DNA of 33,483 nucleotides from Planctomycetota bacterium (GTDB lineage Bacteria > Planctomycetota > Phycisphaerae > SM23-33): NCBI GenBank assembly GCA_029553505.1, contig JAKPKY010000045.1, positions 1-33,483 of the forward strand, written 5' to 3'. Every line of letters begins with the position of its first letter. The stretch's first letter is position 1. Positions 1 through 8,860 of the stretch are shown in pieces. Under the pieces are notes generated by a model. The model ran no database searches. It was given only the letters and a program-made list of their open reading frames with translations, and was not told where the DNA came from. The translations under genes were made by a program, and so were the position numbers.

Positions 1-1918
1 CGCGCCCCATGCCGTAGTTCTGGACCGCCACCAGCGGCTCGGGGCGGTTCTGCTCGGTCCGACGCAGGGGGTTGGCGTTCTCGGCCAGCACGCGGGCCGC
101 CGGTTTGACGTCGTAGACCGGGTGCGACCAGTAGAATCCCGGCAGCACCTGGTAGATATGCCGCGTCTCCTTGGCCGAGCCTCCCAGCTTCATCACCGGG
201 TGGTCCTCGCCGTAGCTGGTCAGTCGCACCGGCCAGGCCTCCGGATCGCGCTGCCCGATCCGCTGGGCGATGTTGATGGTGTTGGGGCTCAGGCGGACCG
301 GGAGCAGGTCGATGAGCCCCTGGTACGGCGACTTGCCCGCCCGGGGAACGACCATGTCGGTGTGCTTGTTGCCCGCGACGTAGCACAGCCCGCCGCCCAG
401 GTCCACGTACTTGCGCAGGCTCGCGCAAAACGTCTCGTCGAGCCCGTCCTGCGTAGGCTGGGGGTCGTACAGGACCACCACGTCGTAACCGGGCTTGGTC
501 TTGTCGCCCGGGACGCCGACCAGTTCTTCGAGTTTCCGAGGCAGGTGGGTGAGTTTCATTCCGGTCGAGGCGGTCTGACTGACCTCCGGATCGGCGTTCT
601 GCTGCCAGACGCTCACGAGGTACGTCTGCGGCTGGGTGTAGAGGAAATCGCGCAGGCGTTGGAACTCCCAGCCGGCGTCTCCGCTGACCAGCAGGACTCG
701 GATTTTCTCGTCGGCGACGTTGACGACGGCCTCCGCGTCGGGCGTGTCGCGGCCGGGCGCGCTCGGGCCTCCCTCGACGACGACGCGGTAGAGGAACCTC
801 CCCGCCCGGTCCGGCGTGGACTGGAGGGTGACGTCCTGGACGCCCTTGTCGGACGTCTCGCCTGCGCCGTCGCCTTCGGCAGGCGAAGCGCCGTTAAGGA
901 CCACCGTCGCCGAGGCGGCCTCGACCTCGCGCCCTGCTCCATCGGCCGGCCTCTGGAGCAGGCGCACGGTGACGGTCCGGCCCTTCATGTTGCGGTGCGT
1001 CAGGACGGCGGTGAAATCCACCGGCGAACCGCTGCGGACCTCGCTGGGCGCCCGCAGCGCCGCGACGGCGACGTCGCGGGGCGGAGTGGGATCGCCCACG
1101 GCCACCGCGTAGACCGGAAGCCCGATCTTCCGCGCGTGTTCCTGCGCGCCGCGCAGACGGTCGCGCGCGTCGGAGGAGGTCAGTTGCCCGTCGCTGACGA
1201 CCACCAGGGCGGCGGTCAGTCGCCCCTTCATGGCGTTCATGGCGTCGAACATGGCCGTGGGGATGTTCGTGTCGTACCCGTCGGCGTGCAGGGACTTCGC
1301 GACGGCGGCGAGTTGCTCCGCGGCTTTGCGGGCCGAGTCCCCGCCGATGCCCATGACTTCCACGGGCGGCGCGGCGCGGGTGTAGTCTTCCCGTCCCGGC
1401 TGGGTGGTCGAGAATCGCATCAGCACGATCGGGTGCTCCGCGGCCAGCTTCGCCAGCGGACCGTCCGCGCGGGCCAGCGCCCGCGCCGCCAGGTCGCGCC
1501 GCGTCTGCTCGCCGATCCGGGCGGGGTCGATCCCCAGCGCCGAAGCCGCCTGCTCGCCCAGTTCGCGGCGCTGGGCGTATTCGTCGGCGAAGGACATGGA
1601 CAGGCTGTCGTCCACCAGCACGACGATGCCGCTGTGGAGTGTGCGGACGTACTGGAGGACGACGGCCGGGCGGAACAGTACGGCAAAGGCCGTCACGATC
1701 GCCGCCACCCGCAGCGCGCCCAGGATTGCCTTGGCCCGGCCTGGCGCGTCGCCCTCGCGCCGGTAGCTCCGCACCGTCAGGTAGACCATCGCGCCCAGCG
1801 CGCACCACATCGCGAACCGGACGTAGACGTTGTATTCCGCCACGAACCGGAACGTCCAGTTCACCCCCGACAGTTCGCCGGGGTTGATGTTCAGCAGCCA
1901 TTCCATCCAACGGTTCAT
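1..1918 (-). CDS. Membrane-anchored VWA-domain protein with glutamine-amidotransferase-like C-terminal part (partial, runs off the left edge)
   Basis: The minus-strand frame stays open from an ATG at 1918 to the window edge, giving at least 639 residues starting MNRWMEWLLNINPGELSG. A hydrophobic segment lies near residues 35-47, followed by a VWA domain with a metal-site DxSxS motif (VLVDDSLSMS). Further on are a second block (KIRVLLVSGDAGWEFQRLRD) and a class I glutamine-amidotransferase-like part (KYVDLGGGLCYVAGNKHTDM). This architecture is typical of large planctomycete VWA proteins that close MoxR/DUF58/BatA operons. The role is unknown, but related Bat proteins act in the periplasm or at the membrane with a MoxR ATPase. 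It is the last gene of the train, 134 bp after the BatA-like gene, and that gap holds a palindromic repeat. The missing C-terminus lies outside the window. Confidence 0.85.
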   Translation of the reverse strand, partial: MNRWMEWLLNINPGELSGVNWTFRFVAEYNVYVRFAMWCALGAMVYLTVRSYRREGDAPGRAKAILGALRVAAIVTAFAVLFRPAVVLQYVRTLHSGIVVLVDDSLSMSFADEYAQRRELGEQAASALGIDPARIGEQTRRDLAARALARADGPLAKLAAEHPIVLMRFSTTQPGREDYTRAAPPVEVMGIGGDSARKAAEQLAAVAKSLHADGYDTNIPTAMFDAMNAMKGRLTAALVVVSDGQLTSSDARDRLRGAQEHARKIGLPVYAVAVGDPTPPRDVAVAALRAPSEVRSGSPVDFTAVLTHRNMKGRTVTVRLLQRPADGAGREVEAASATVVLNGASPAEGDGAGETSDKGVQDVTLQSTPDRAGRFLYRVVVEGGPSAPGRDTPDAEAVVNVADEKIRVLLVSGDAGWEFQRLRDFLYTQPQTYLVSVWQQNADPEVSQTASTGMKLTHLPRKLEELVGVPGDKTKPGYDVVVLYDPQPTQDGLDETFCASLRKYVDLGGGLCYVAGNKHTDMVVPRAGKSPYQGLIDLLPVRLSPNTINIAQRIGQRDPEAWPVRLTSYGEDHPVMKLGGSAKETRHIYQVLPGFYWSHPVYDVKPAARVLAENANPLRRTEQNRPEPLVAVQNYGMGR

Positions 1919-1954
1919 TCGCAAACTCTCAAAACCAAATCAAAAAAAAATATT

Positions 1955-2036
1955 CACCACAGAGGGCACAGAGACCGCAGAGGAAACAATTCAGTGGGTT
2001 TAGTAATTCTCGGTGTCCTTTGTGTCCTTTGTGGTT
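1955..2036. repeat. Intergenic imperfect inverted repeat, CACCACAGAGG/CCTTTGTGGT type
   Basis: The left arm (1955-1983) contains CACCACAGAGGGCACAGAG and the right arm (2012-2036) reads GGTGTCCTTTGTGTCCTTTG and onward. The arms are roughly complementary, and each is built from an ~11-nt subrepeat (CACAGAGG-like). The element fills most of the gap between the two VWA genes. Repeats with this wording are common between genes of environmental bacteria; that statement is from memory. It could form a transcript hairpin inside the operon, but it has no clear T-tract. Confidence 0.6.
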
Positions 2037-2052
2037 CCTGCTGTCCGACCTT

Positions 2053-4326
2053 TCACGCCGCGTAATGCCCGAACCGCTGGCCGAGGTAGGTTTCGACGGC
2101 CAGCAGCGCGATCGCCGCGGTGAGCAGGTAGATCCAGTATTCCTTCTGCGCCTCGGCCTGGACGATACCCGCCTGCCCGCCCGCCTCGTGATGGCGGTAG
2201 ACGAACTCGTCGCTCCCGAAGGCGGCGGTGATCTCCTCTCGCCCGCCGGGTTCGAGGTTCCCCTCGGCCGGGTCGCCGTTGCGGGCGAACAGCACCTGCT
2301 GCGCCGGCGCCGCACTGCCCGGCGCATCAAACGACAACGCGTAGACGCCCGCTTCCGCCGTGCGCGCGAATCGCAGGACGTTGCGGGTCTCGTCGCGCTC
2401 GGGGCGCAGGGGGACCATCGGCGTGGCGGGATAGCTCGGCAGGCGCAGGCTCGCCGGCGCATCCAGCAGCGCCGGCGACAGCTCGTAGACGATCGACTCG
2501 TCCACCAGGGCGGTGAACCGCTCCTTCTGCCGACGGGCCGCGTAGCGGACAAGGTCATGCACCGGAACCGTGAAGATGCCCGGCGGGGTGTCCTGCGGCC
2601 AGTCCGTCCATCGCGTGTGCGCCGAGGTGTAGAACATCACGACCGTGCCCTGGTCGTACTTCCGCGCGACGACCGCGGGGGAATTCTGCGGGTCGGTGAA
2701 CCTCGCCAGGACGCGCGGCGGGCCCAGTTCCGGGCGCGAACGGGCGGGGGCGGCCTCCTCGGCCGGGGTGAACACGAAGAAGCGGATCAGCCCCGCCAGT
2801 TGCGCCCCGTCGCCCTCGAAGAGACGCAGCGGACCCTCGCCCACCAGCTCGCGCGGGTCCAGGCGGTGGTATGTCTCCTGGCGGAAGGAATCGCCGCGCG
2901 GGGCGCGGATGCGGTACGGGGAGAGCCCCTCGCCGTTTTTCCACATGGGCCCGTTCCAGAAGTTCAGGTCGATCCGGTCGCCGGTGAAGATCGCCAGCCC
3001 GCCGCCTTCGGCCACGTAGCGTTCCAGGGCGGCCACCTGCGGCGGATCGCCGGCGCCGTCGCCCGGGGCAAGCCCAGCCACGTTCAGCAGCGCCACAAGG
3101 TCGTACTCGGCCAGGCCCACGGCCGCCAGGGCGTCGGGGGCGACGATCTCCGCCCGCACGCCCGACGCGCCGTCGGCGTTGGGATCCAGCGCGCAGGCGA
3201 GGAAATACGACTCGCCGTCGGTCCGCCGGGCGGCGTCGGGCCGGCCGTCCACCACCAGAACCCGCAGCGCGCTGCGGACGTTCAGGGCGAGCCTGGCCGT
3301 GTTGTCCTCCAGAAGCTCGTCGGCGTCCAGCTGCGCCGTCACCACCATCGGGCCCGACTGGCGGAACACCACGCCGAACTCCGCGCGGGCGCTCTGCCCG
3401 GGCTCGATGGCGGGAATCGTCTGCGCGGGCAGCCTCACCTGCGAGTCCTCGCCCTCCCGCGCGCCGTACGACAGGCGCACCGGCACGTTGCGGACGGTCT
3501 GTTGCCCGTGATTGGCCACCGTCACGCCGATCCGCAGCGGCAGGTTCGCCACCGCGAATTCGTCCAGCAGCGAGATCGACCGGACGGTCAGGTTGCTGCC
3601 CGCTGGGACGCCGTAATCGATCGCCACCACCTCCACGCCCATCTTGCGGAGCGACTCGAACCGCTTGCGGCAGGCGTCGGCCTCGGCGCGATTGGACAGG
3701 TCGGCCTTGCGGAAGTCGCCCAGCAGGAACAGTTGGCGCGTGCCGGGCTTGTCGTCGCGGAAGATTTCCTCGGCCGCCGCGAGCGATTCGCTCAGGCGCA
3801 TCCGCCGGTCGGACGGTTTGAGGGCGCCGATCCGCACCAGCAGCGACTCGCGGTCGGTCACGAACGCAGGCCCGAAGAACGCTTCGCGGGGCTTGTGGCT
3901 GGCGCCGAGGAGGACGGCGACGGTGTCGGTCTGCTTCTGCACGCGGAGCCACTCGGTCAGGTCGGTCACGGCCGCCGAGAAGACCCGCGACGGGCCGTGC
4001 TTCTGGGCCATCGAGAAGCTGTCGTCCAGGAGGAAGACGGTCGTCCGCCGCCCGGAGTCGCCGCCGGGCAGCAGGCCCATCGACTCGCAGCCGGAGAACC
4101 GCGCCAGCGCCGCCGCGACCAGCAGGACGGCCAGGCAGCGGATCGCCAGCAGGATCAGTTCCTCGATCCGCAGTCGCCGGCGGTTGCGGCGGAGCGACTC
4201 GATCAGGAACTTCATGGCCGCCCAGTCGTGCACGCGGTAGCGCCGGCGGTTGAGGATGTGGATCAGGATCGGCAGCGACACCGCCGCCAGACCGGTCCAG
4301 AAGATTGCAGGATGAATAAAGGGCAT
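2053..4326 (-). CDS. BatA-like membrane protein (aerotolerance-regulator N-terminal domain, VWA domain)
   Basis: The 757-residue protein opens with a BatA N-terminal domain: PAIFWTGLAAVSLPILIHIL, then the basic RRRYRVHDWAAMKFL, then a second hydrophobic segment at about 57-77. A VWA domain with DxSxS (DDSFS, 101-105) follows. The middle resembles CARDB/DUF4159-type domains found in planctomycete BatA proteins, and one transmembrane helix lies near the C-terminus (about 730-750). Proteins of this kind are thought to work at the cytoplasmic membrane with MoxR and DUF58 partners. The upstream gene is DUF58, but an inverted-repeat-bounded unit lies between them, ending 8 bp before this ATG. Only a weak ribosome site is visible (GAG, then an A/T-rich spacer). 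A plus-strand open frame of similar size on the opposite strand is a GC-rich shadow. Confidence 0.9.
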   Translation of the reverse strand: MPFIHPAIFWTGLAAVSLPILIHILNRRRYRVHDWAAMKFLIESLRRNRRRLRIEELILLAIRCLAVLLVAAALARFSGCESMGLLPGGDSGRRTTVFLLDDSFSMAQKHGPSRVFSAAVTDLTEWLRVQKQTDTVAVLLGASHKPREAFFGPAFVTDRESLLVRIGALKPSDRRMRLSESLAAAEEIFRDDKPGTRQLFLLGDFRKADLSNRAEADACRKRFESLRKMGVEVVAIDYGVPAGSNLTVRSISLLDEFAVANLPLRIGVTVANHGQQTVRNVPVRLSYGAREGEDSQVRLPAQTIPAIEPGQSARAEFGVVFRQSGPMVVTAQLDADELLEDNTARLALNVRSALRVLVVDGRPDAARRTDGESYFLACALDPNADGASGVRAEIVAPDALAAVGLAEYDLVALLNVAGLAPGDGAGDPPQVAALERYVAEGGGLAIFTGDRIDLNFWNGPMWKNGEGLSPYRIRAPRGDSFRQETYHRLDPRELVGEGPLRLFEGDGAQLAGLIRFFVFTPAEEAAPARSRPELGPPRVLARFTDPQNSPAVVARKYDQGTVVMFYTSAHTRWTDWPQDTPPGIFTVPVHDLVRYAARRQKERFTALVDESIVYELSPALLDAPASLRLPSYPATPMVPLRPERDETRNVLRFARTAEAGVYALSFDAPGSAAPAQQVLFARNGDPAEGNLEPGGREEITAAFGSDEFVYRHHEAGGQAGIVQAEAQKEYWIYLLTAAIALLAVETYLGQRFGHYAA

Positions 4327-4334
4327 AATTGCTC

Positions 4335-4796
4335 AAATCCGAAATTCGAATCTCGAAATCCGAAACAAATTCAAAACGACAAACGGCAATCAACTGCTCT
4401 TTCGCAGGATCGCGCCGAAGATATTCATTAACTCCGTCGCTTCGCGAATCAGAACGTCTCTCTCCGCTTCCAGTCGCTCCTCTGTTCCCGCATGAATCAG
4501 CCCAAGCCAATACCTGCTTTCCTTGGCTTCCTTGCGGGATATCCTGATTCGCATAAGAAAGTCTTTTTTGCCCAAGGCTTCATTCGCTTCGATGTAGTTG
4601 GCTCCCACGGAACCGGATGACCGTATCAATTGTCGCCCGTCTTCCATGTTGCCGAGGGTCCGGGGTAGTTGCCTGACAAACACTCGCACGGCTTTGGCGA
4701 AATCAAAGCTCCGCTTCTCCAAGTCGTACGGTTTCTTATTTTCCTTTTCCGTCATTCGTTGTTTGTTTCGGATTTCGAGATTCGAATTTCGGATTT
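4335..4796. mobile_element. Four-helix-bundle gene cassette bounded by a perfect 35-bp inverted repeat
   Basis: Bases 4335-4369 are exactly the reverse complement of 4762-4796 (35 of 35). Each arm reads AAATCCGAAATTCGAATCTC and onward, and carries an inner TTCGAA-type palindrome. The arms enclose 392 bp holding one gene. The right arm overlaps the last two bases of the DUF58 stop region, and the left arm ends 8 bp before the BatA start, so the unit fills the gap between two genes that normally lie close together. No target-site duplication is evident, and no transposase is present, so any movement would need outside help. The unit is clearly less GC-rich than its surroundings. Classification as mobile is an inference from the perfect arms and foreign composition. 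Confidence 0.6.
4390..4755 (-). CDS. Four-helix-bundle protein (23S rRNA intervening-sequence protein family)
   Basis: The 121-residue protein begins MTEKENKKPYDLEKRSFDFA. It has the family's pattern: a Y/F-x-L-x-x-R-x-x-x-F-A start, a helix with QLPRTLGNMEDGRQLIRSSG, the signature SVGANYIEANEA (near 50-61), then EAKESRYWLGLI (about 76-87). The usual length is 110-130 residues. Family members were first found inside intervening sequences of 23S rRNA genes, but most lie elsewhere, as here. No enzymatic role is known; the fold is a homo-oligomeric helix bundle. No convincing ribosome-binding site precedes the ATG, which sits 7 bp inside the right inverted-repeat arm. Its base composition is lower in GC than the flanking operon genes, consistent with a cassette. 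Confidence 0.9.
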   Translation of the reverse strand: MTEKENKKPYDLEKRSFDFAKAVRVFVRQLPRTLGNMEDGRQLIRSSGSVGANYIEANEALGKKDFLMRIRISRKEAKESRYWLGLIHAGTEERLEAERDVLIREATELMNIFGAILRKSS

Positions 4797-5724
4797 ATCT
4801 CTTCGATCCTCTTTTTCTCGCCGCGGCGGCGCGGGCGGCGAGGAACGCCAGCAGGGCGGCGTCCAGGTGGTCGGCCGTCGAAACCCGTTTGTAGTCGATC
4901 CGCGCCGAGACGCACCGGCGCTTCACCTCGCGGCAGAAGCTTTCCATCGCGTCCAGGTATCCTTGTCGCAGCGCCCGCGGCTCGACGATCGCTCGCCCCG
5001 CCTGCTCCAGCCCGCGGAACATCGTGTTGCCCTGGAACGGGAACGTCAGTTCGTCGGCGTCCATCACATGCAGGAGCATCACCTCGTGGTCGTAGTGGCG
5101 GAAATGCTGAAGCCCGCGCACCAGCCCGTCGATGTCCACGAACAGATCGCTCACCAGGCACACCATGCCCCGCCGGGCGATCTTCTCCGCCACCGCGTGG
5201 CAGACTTCCTCCAGCGAGGTCTTCGCCCGCGGCTCGTTGACCGCCATCGCGTGCACGAGCGTCTTGATGTGGTTGGGGTTCGCCGACGGCGGCAGGTACG
5301 TCCGCAGCTGCTCGTCGAAAATCGCCAGGCCCACCGCGTCCTGCTGCTGGAGCAGCAGGAACGCCAGCGACGCCGCCACGCTGCACGCGTACTGGTACTT
5401 GGTGAGCCCGTCGCGCCCGTCGCGATGCCCGTAGTGCATGCTCTCCGAGGCGTCCACCAGGAACGTCGCCTTGAGGTTGGTCTCCTCCTCGTACTGCTTG
5501 ATGTAGTACCGGTCGGTCCGCGCCTGCACCTTCCAGTCCAGGTGCTTCAGGTCGTCGCCGGGGGTGTATTCGCGATGGCTGGCGAACTCCACGCTGAACC
5601 CGTGGAACGGGCTGCGGTGCAGGCCGCTGATGAACCCCTCCACCACCAGCCGTGCCTGCAAATCCAGGCGAGTGATCTTCGCCAGCACCTTCGGATCGAG
5701 ATATTGTTGAAGCTCGTTGGTCAT
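4795..5724 (-). CDS. DUF58 family protein
   Basis: The 309-residue cytosolic-type protein carries the DUF58 hallmark REYTPGDDLKHLDWKVQART (51-70) followed by DRYYIKQYEEETNL. A VWA-like fold begins with FLVDASES (88-95, DxSxS metal site). DUF58 proteins accompany MoxR ATPases and Bat-type VWA proteins, and are thought to be clients or partners of MoxR in assembling membrane or envelope complexes. The ATG overlaps the stop of the upstream Dph6-like gene in an ATGA, indicating translational coupling. The TAA stop at 4795-4797 partly lies inside the inverted repeat of the following cassette. There is no transmembrane segment, unlike longer DUF58 proteins. Confidence 0.93.
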   Translation of the reverse strand: MTNELQQYLDPKVLAKITRLDLQARLVVEGFISGLHRSPFHGFSVEFASHREYTPGDDLKHLDWKVQARTDRYYIKQYEEETNLKATFLVDASESMHYGHRDGRDGLTKYQYACSVAASLAFLLLQQQDAVGLAIFDEQLRTYLPPSANPNHIKTLVHAMAVNEPRAKTSLEEVCHAVAEKIARRGMVCLVSDLFVDIDGLVRGLQHFRHYDHEVMLLHVMDADELTFPFQGNTMFRGLEQAGRAIVEPRALRQGYLDAMESFCREVKRRCVSARIDYKRVSTADHLDAALLAFLAARAAAARKRGSKR

Positions 5725-6431
5725 TTACGCGTTCCGGCTTGCGGTTCTCCGGCTTCCAGTTCCACGCGCCCGAATTCGAGATACGTCAAATCCCCCTGCC
5801 GGTGCGGGCGGGCGTCTGCGACGGTCAGCCGCCGCGCGAAGCCCGGGCCGTCCAGGACGATCGTATGGAATTCGCCGTTCTCGCCGCAGGGGTCCAGGCC
5901 GTGGGCGGCGTTCAGGCGGCGAAGTTCGGTCACGGCGGTCTCGTCGAGGATTCGGCCCAGCCATTCCGCCGTGAGGGCCGGCCCGCGCACGGCAGAGATC
6001 ATCGCGACGAACCCCTCGCCGATCAGCCGGGCCAGCAGCGTTTCGCGCGGCGCGTGCCATAACGGCGTGAGCACCTCCACGCCCGTGCCGGCGGCGCATT
6101 GGCGAATCCAGTTCGGCCGGCCGTCCACCTCGGCGATGTCACCCGTGACCAGCGCCGCGACGCCCCGCTCCGCCCGCAGGCGTTCGATGCCCGCGTGATA
6201 GGCCGCGTCGAACGGTTCGCGGATCTCGATGCAAACGTGCTCGAGGCCCATCGCCTCGGCCTGCCGCCGCATGACGTCCAGCGGATGGGCGCGGAACGTC
6301 GCGTCCGGCGGCACGAAGGTCGCCAGGCAGCGAATCGACCAGCCGCCCCGCCGCGCCTCGCGCAGGGCCAGGGCGCAGTCCTTTCCGCCGCTCCACAACA
6401 CCGCCGCCGTCCTGGTTTGGGTTTCCTTCAA
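5721..6431 (-). CDS. Dph6-like ATP-pyrophosphatase (diphthine-ammonia-ligase family, bacterial)
   Basis: The 236-residue protein opens with an N-type PP-loop (VLWSGGKD, 11-18), continues with TGDIAEVDGRPNWIR (96-110) and ends with PCGENGEFHT (181-190). These are the three signatures of the Dph6/MJ0570 family. Archaeal and eukaryotic members amidate diphthine on elongation factor 2 using ATP and ammonia. Bacteria lack diphthamide, so the substrate here is unknown; adenylation of a carboxylate followed by amidation is the likely chemistry. The gene lies 30 bp after moxR and overlaps the DUF58 start by 4 bp, so it is built into this operon, an unusual placing for the family. Confidence 0.85.
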   Translation of the reverse strand: MKETQTRTAAVLWSGGKDCALALREARRGGWSIRCLATFVPPDATFRAHPLDVMRRQAEAMGLEHVCIEIREPFDAAYHAGIERLRAERGVAALVTGDIAEVDGRPNWIRQCAAGTGVEVLTPLWHAPRETLLARLIGEGFVAMISAVRGPALTAEWLGRILDETAVTELRRLNAAHGLDPCGENGEFHTIVLDGPGFARRLTVADARPHRQGDLTYLEFGRVELEAGEPQAGTRK

Positions 6432-6461
6432 GACACACTCCCGCTCATCCGCGTGCCCGCG

Positions 6462-7514
<1,053 letters not shown>

Positions 7515-7630
7515 AGCCGTCTCCTTCGTTGGCTCGCGCCCCGCCCGTCGGCAGGCCGCGTCTCAATTATGCCTCTTTCCTCTTTCAGCTTTCGCTTCGC
7601 CCTTTGGTCTCCCCCCTTGCAGCGTCCGGC

Positions 7631-7698
7631 GACCCCTCGCTCACGCTCGGGGCTCTGTTTTCCCCCACTCACCACTCTGCACTCTCCACTCTGCACTC
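7631..7698. repeat. Repeat-like intergenic sequence upstream of moxR
   Basis: The gap 7515-7696 contains two low-information motifs. At 7631-7656 is a GACCCCTCGCTCACGCTCGG-type motif. At 7673-7698 is a tandem of CACTCTGCACTC and CACTCTGCACTC separated by TC, reaching into the stop codon of the upstream gene. Both wordings recur between genes of many environmental bacteria; that is from memory, not a search. No clear promoter, hairpin with a T-tract or other gene was seen in the gap. Confidence 0.45.
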
Positions 7699-8845
7699 AC
7701 TTCTGGCAAATGGGCAGGTATCCATACGGCAGCTGGAGGATGATGCACGCCAGTGCCGTTCCGTAGGTGGTTCCCACGCCGTCGCCGTTCCAGCTTCCGT
7801 CGATGCTCTGCATGCTCAGCAGCTTGTTGCGGATCTGCGGGTAATAGCTCTTCCAGTCGGCCCCGCCGCGGTGGTACATGGCCTGGGCCATGTAGAAGTG
7901 GGTGTAGAACCAGTGCCCGTCGCTCTGGTCGACCTTCGCGTGGCTCTTGCAGTAGGCGACGAGCCGCTCGACCATTTCGGCCTCCTTGCCCCCGCCGCCC
8001 GAGGCGCGGTCGTAGACGCCGGCGGCATAGAAACAGGCGATGCCCGCGGCGGAGATGGCCGGCCGGCTGCCGCCGCGGCTGGAGGCCGAGTAGCAGATTC
8101 CCCCGTCCGGCTCCTGGCAGTGCTTGAGGTAGGCGACCGCGCGCTCGATGGGGCTCAGATCCTTTCCGTCGAACTTGAGGGTGGGAATCTTGATGCCCAC
8201 GTTGCGGCAGGCGCGGAGCGCCTGGAGCTGGGTGACGGTCACCGAGCCCTCGTCGGACCCGCTGGATGGCGTGTAGTACCAACCGCCGGCATAGTTCGAG
8301 CCCTTTCCGAGGTTGCTCTGCGCCTTGGCGGTCAGGAGGACGGCTTTGTCCAGCACCTTCTTGATGCGCGTCTCGTAGTCCTTGGAGACCTCCATGCCGT
8401 AGCACTGGGCGAGGAACAGCATGCTGAACCCGTGCCCGTACATGCTTCGGTATTCCGCGCCGGGCCCGGCGATCAATCCGTCGTCCTGATTCTCGGCGCA
8501 GCGGAGGACGTAGTTCATCCCGCGGGTGATCTGGCGGGCGTAGGGTCCGGTCTCGGCGGTCGATCCGTTGGCCATCATCGCCATCGCCGCCAGCGAGGTC
8601 ATCACCGACGGGTAGTACCCGTATCCGCCGCTGTTGAGCCAGCTCCCATCGGCCTGTCGCTGGGTGTTTTTGAGATACTCCAGCCCACGGTCGATGGCCT
8701 TGACGGTCTTTTCGTCCATCATTTCCGGCAAGGCCGGGCTGGGCGCAGCCGCCCGCGCGGGCAGTGCCGCCGCCAGACAGGCCAGCAGCGCCAGGCACGT
8801 CGGCGCCGGGGCGCCGGGGCGATTCCCTCTATGGATTGCACTCAT
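7697..8845 (-). CDS. Exported squalene-cyclase/prenyltransferase-repeat-like protein
   Basis: The 382-residue protein begins MSAIHRGNRPGAPAP with a hydrophobic signal (TCLALLACLAAALPARA) and a likely cleavage after ARA. The body is alpha-toroid repeats of the squalene-cyclase/prenyltransferase type: AIDRGLEYLKNTQRQADGSW, AVAYLKHCQEPDGGICYS, and MQSIDGSWNGDGVGTTYGTA near the end. Catalytic motifs of true squalene-hopene cyclases (DXDDTA) are not seen, so this is a non-enzymatic or unknown-function relative frequent in planctomycetes. The ATG at 8845 is preferred over an in-frame GTG at 8854 because the purine-rich AAGGGACGTGGGG then lies upstream. It starts 15 bp after the PQQ gene stop, indicating co-transcription. 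Confidence 0.85.
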   Translation of the reverse strand: MSAIHRGNRPGAPAPTCLALLACLAAALPARAAAPSPALPEMMDEKTVKAIDRGLEYLKNTQRQADGSWLNSGGYGYYPSVMTSLAAMAMMANGSTAETGPYARQITRGMNYVLRCAENQDDGLIAGPGAEYRSMYGHGFSMLFLAQCYGMEVSKDYETRIKKVLDKAVLLTAKAQSNLGKGSNYAGGWYYTPSSGSDEGSVTVTQLQALRACRNVGIKIPTLKFDGKDLSPIERAVAYLKHCQEPDGGICYSASSRGGSRPAISAAGIACFYAAGVYDRASGGGGKEAEMVERLVAYCKSHAKVDQSDGHWFYTHFYMAQAMYHRGGADWKSYYPQIRNKLLSMQSIDGSWNGDGVGTTYGTALACIILQLPYGYLPICQK

Positions 8846-8860
8846 GGTCCCCACGTCCCT

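Noticed and set aside
1929-2065. Peptide-like sequence of the NHKGHKGHRE / LCVLCG kind
   Set aside because: It is a translation of the palindromic intergenic repeat, not a protein.
122-4431. Long plus-strand open frames opposite the VWA and BatA genes
   Set aside because: They are antisense shadows of GC-rich minus-strand genes: rich in Arg, Gly, His and Gln, without domain motifs, while the minus strand encodes recognisable families.
4390-4755. rRNA intervening sequence
   Set aside because: The protein family is right but there is no 23S rRNA sequence around it.
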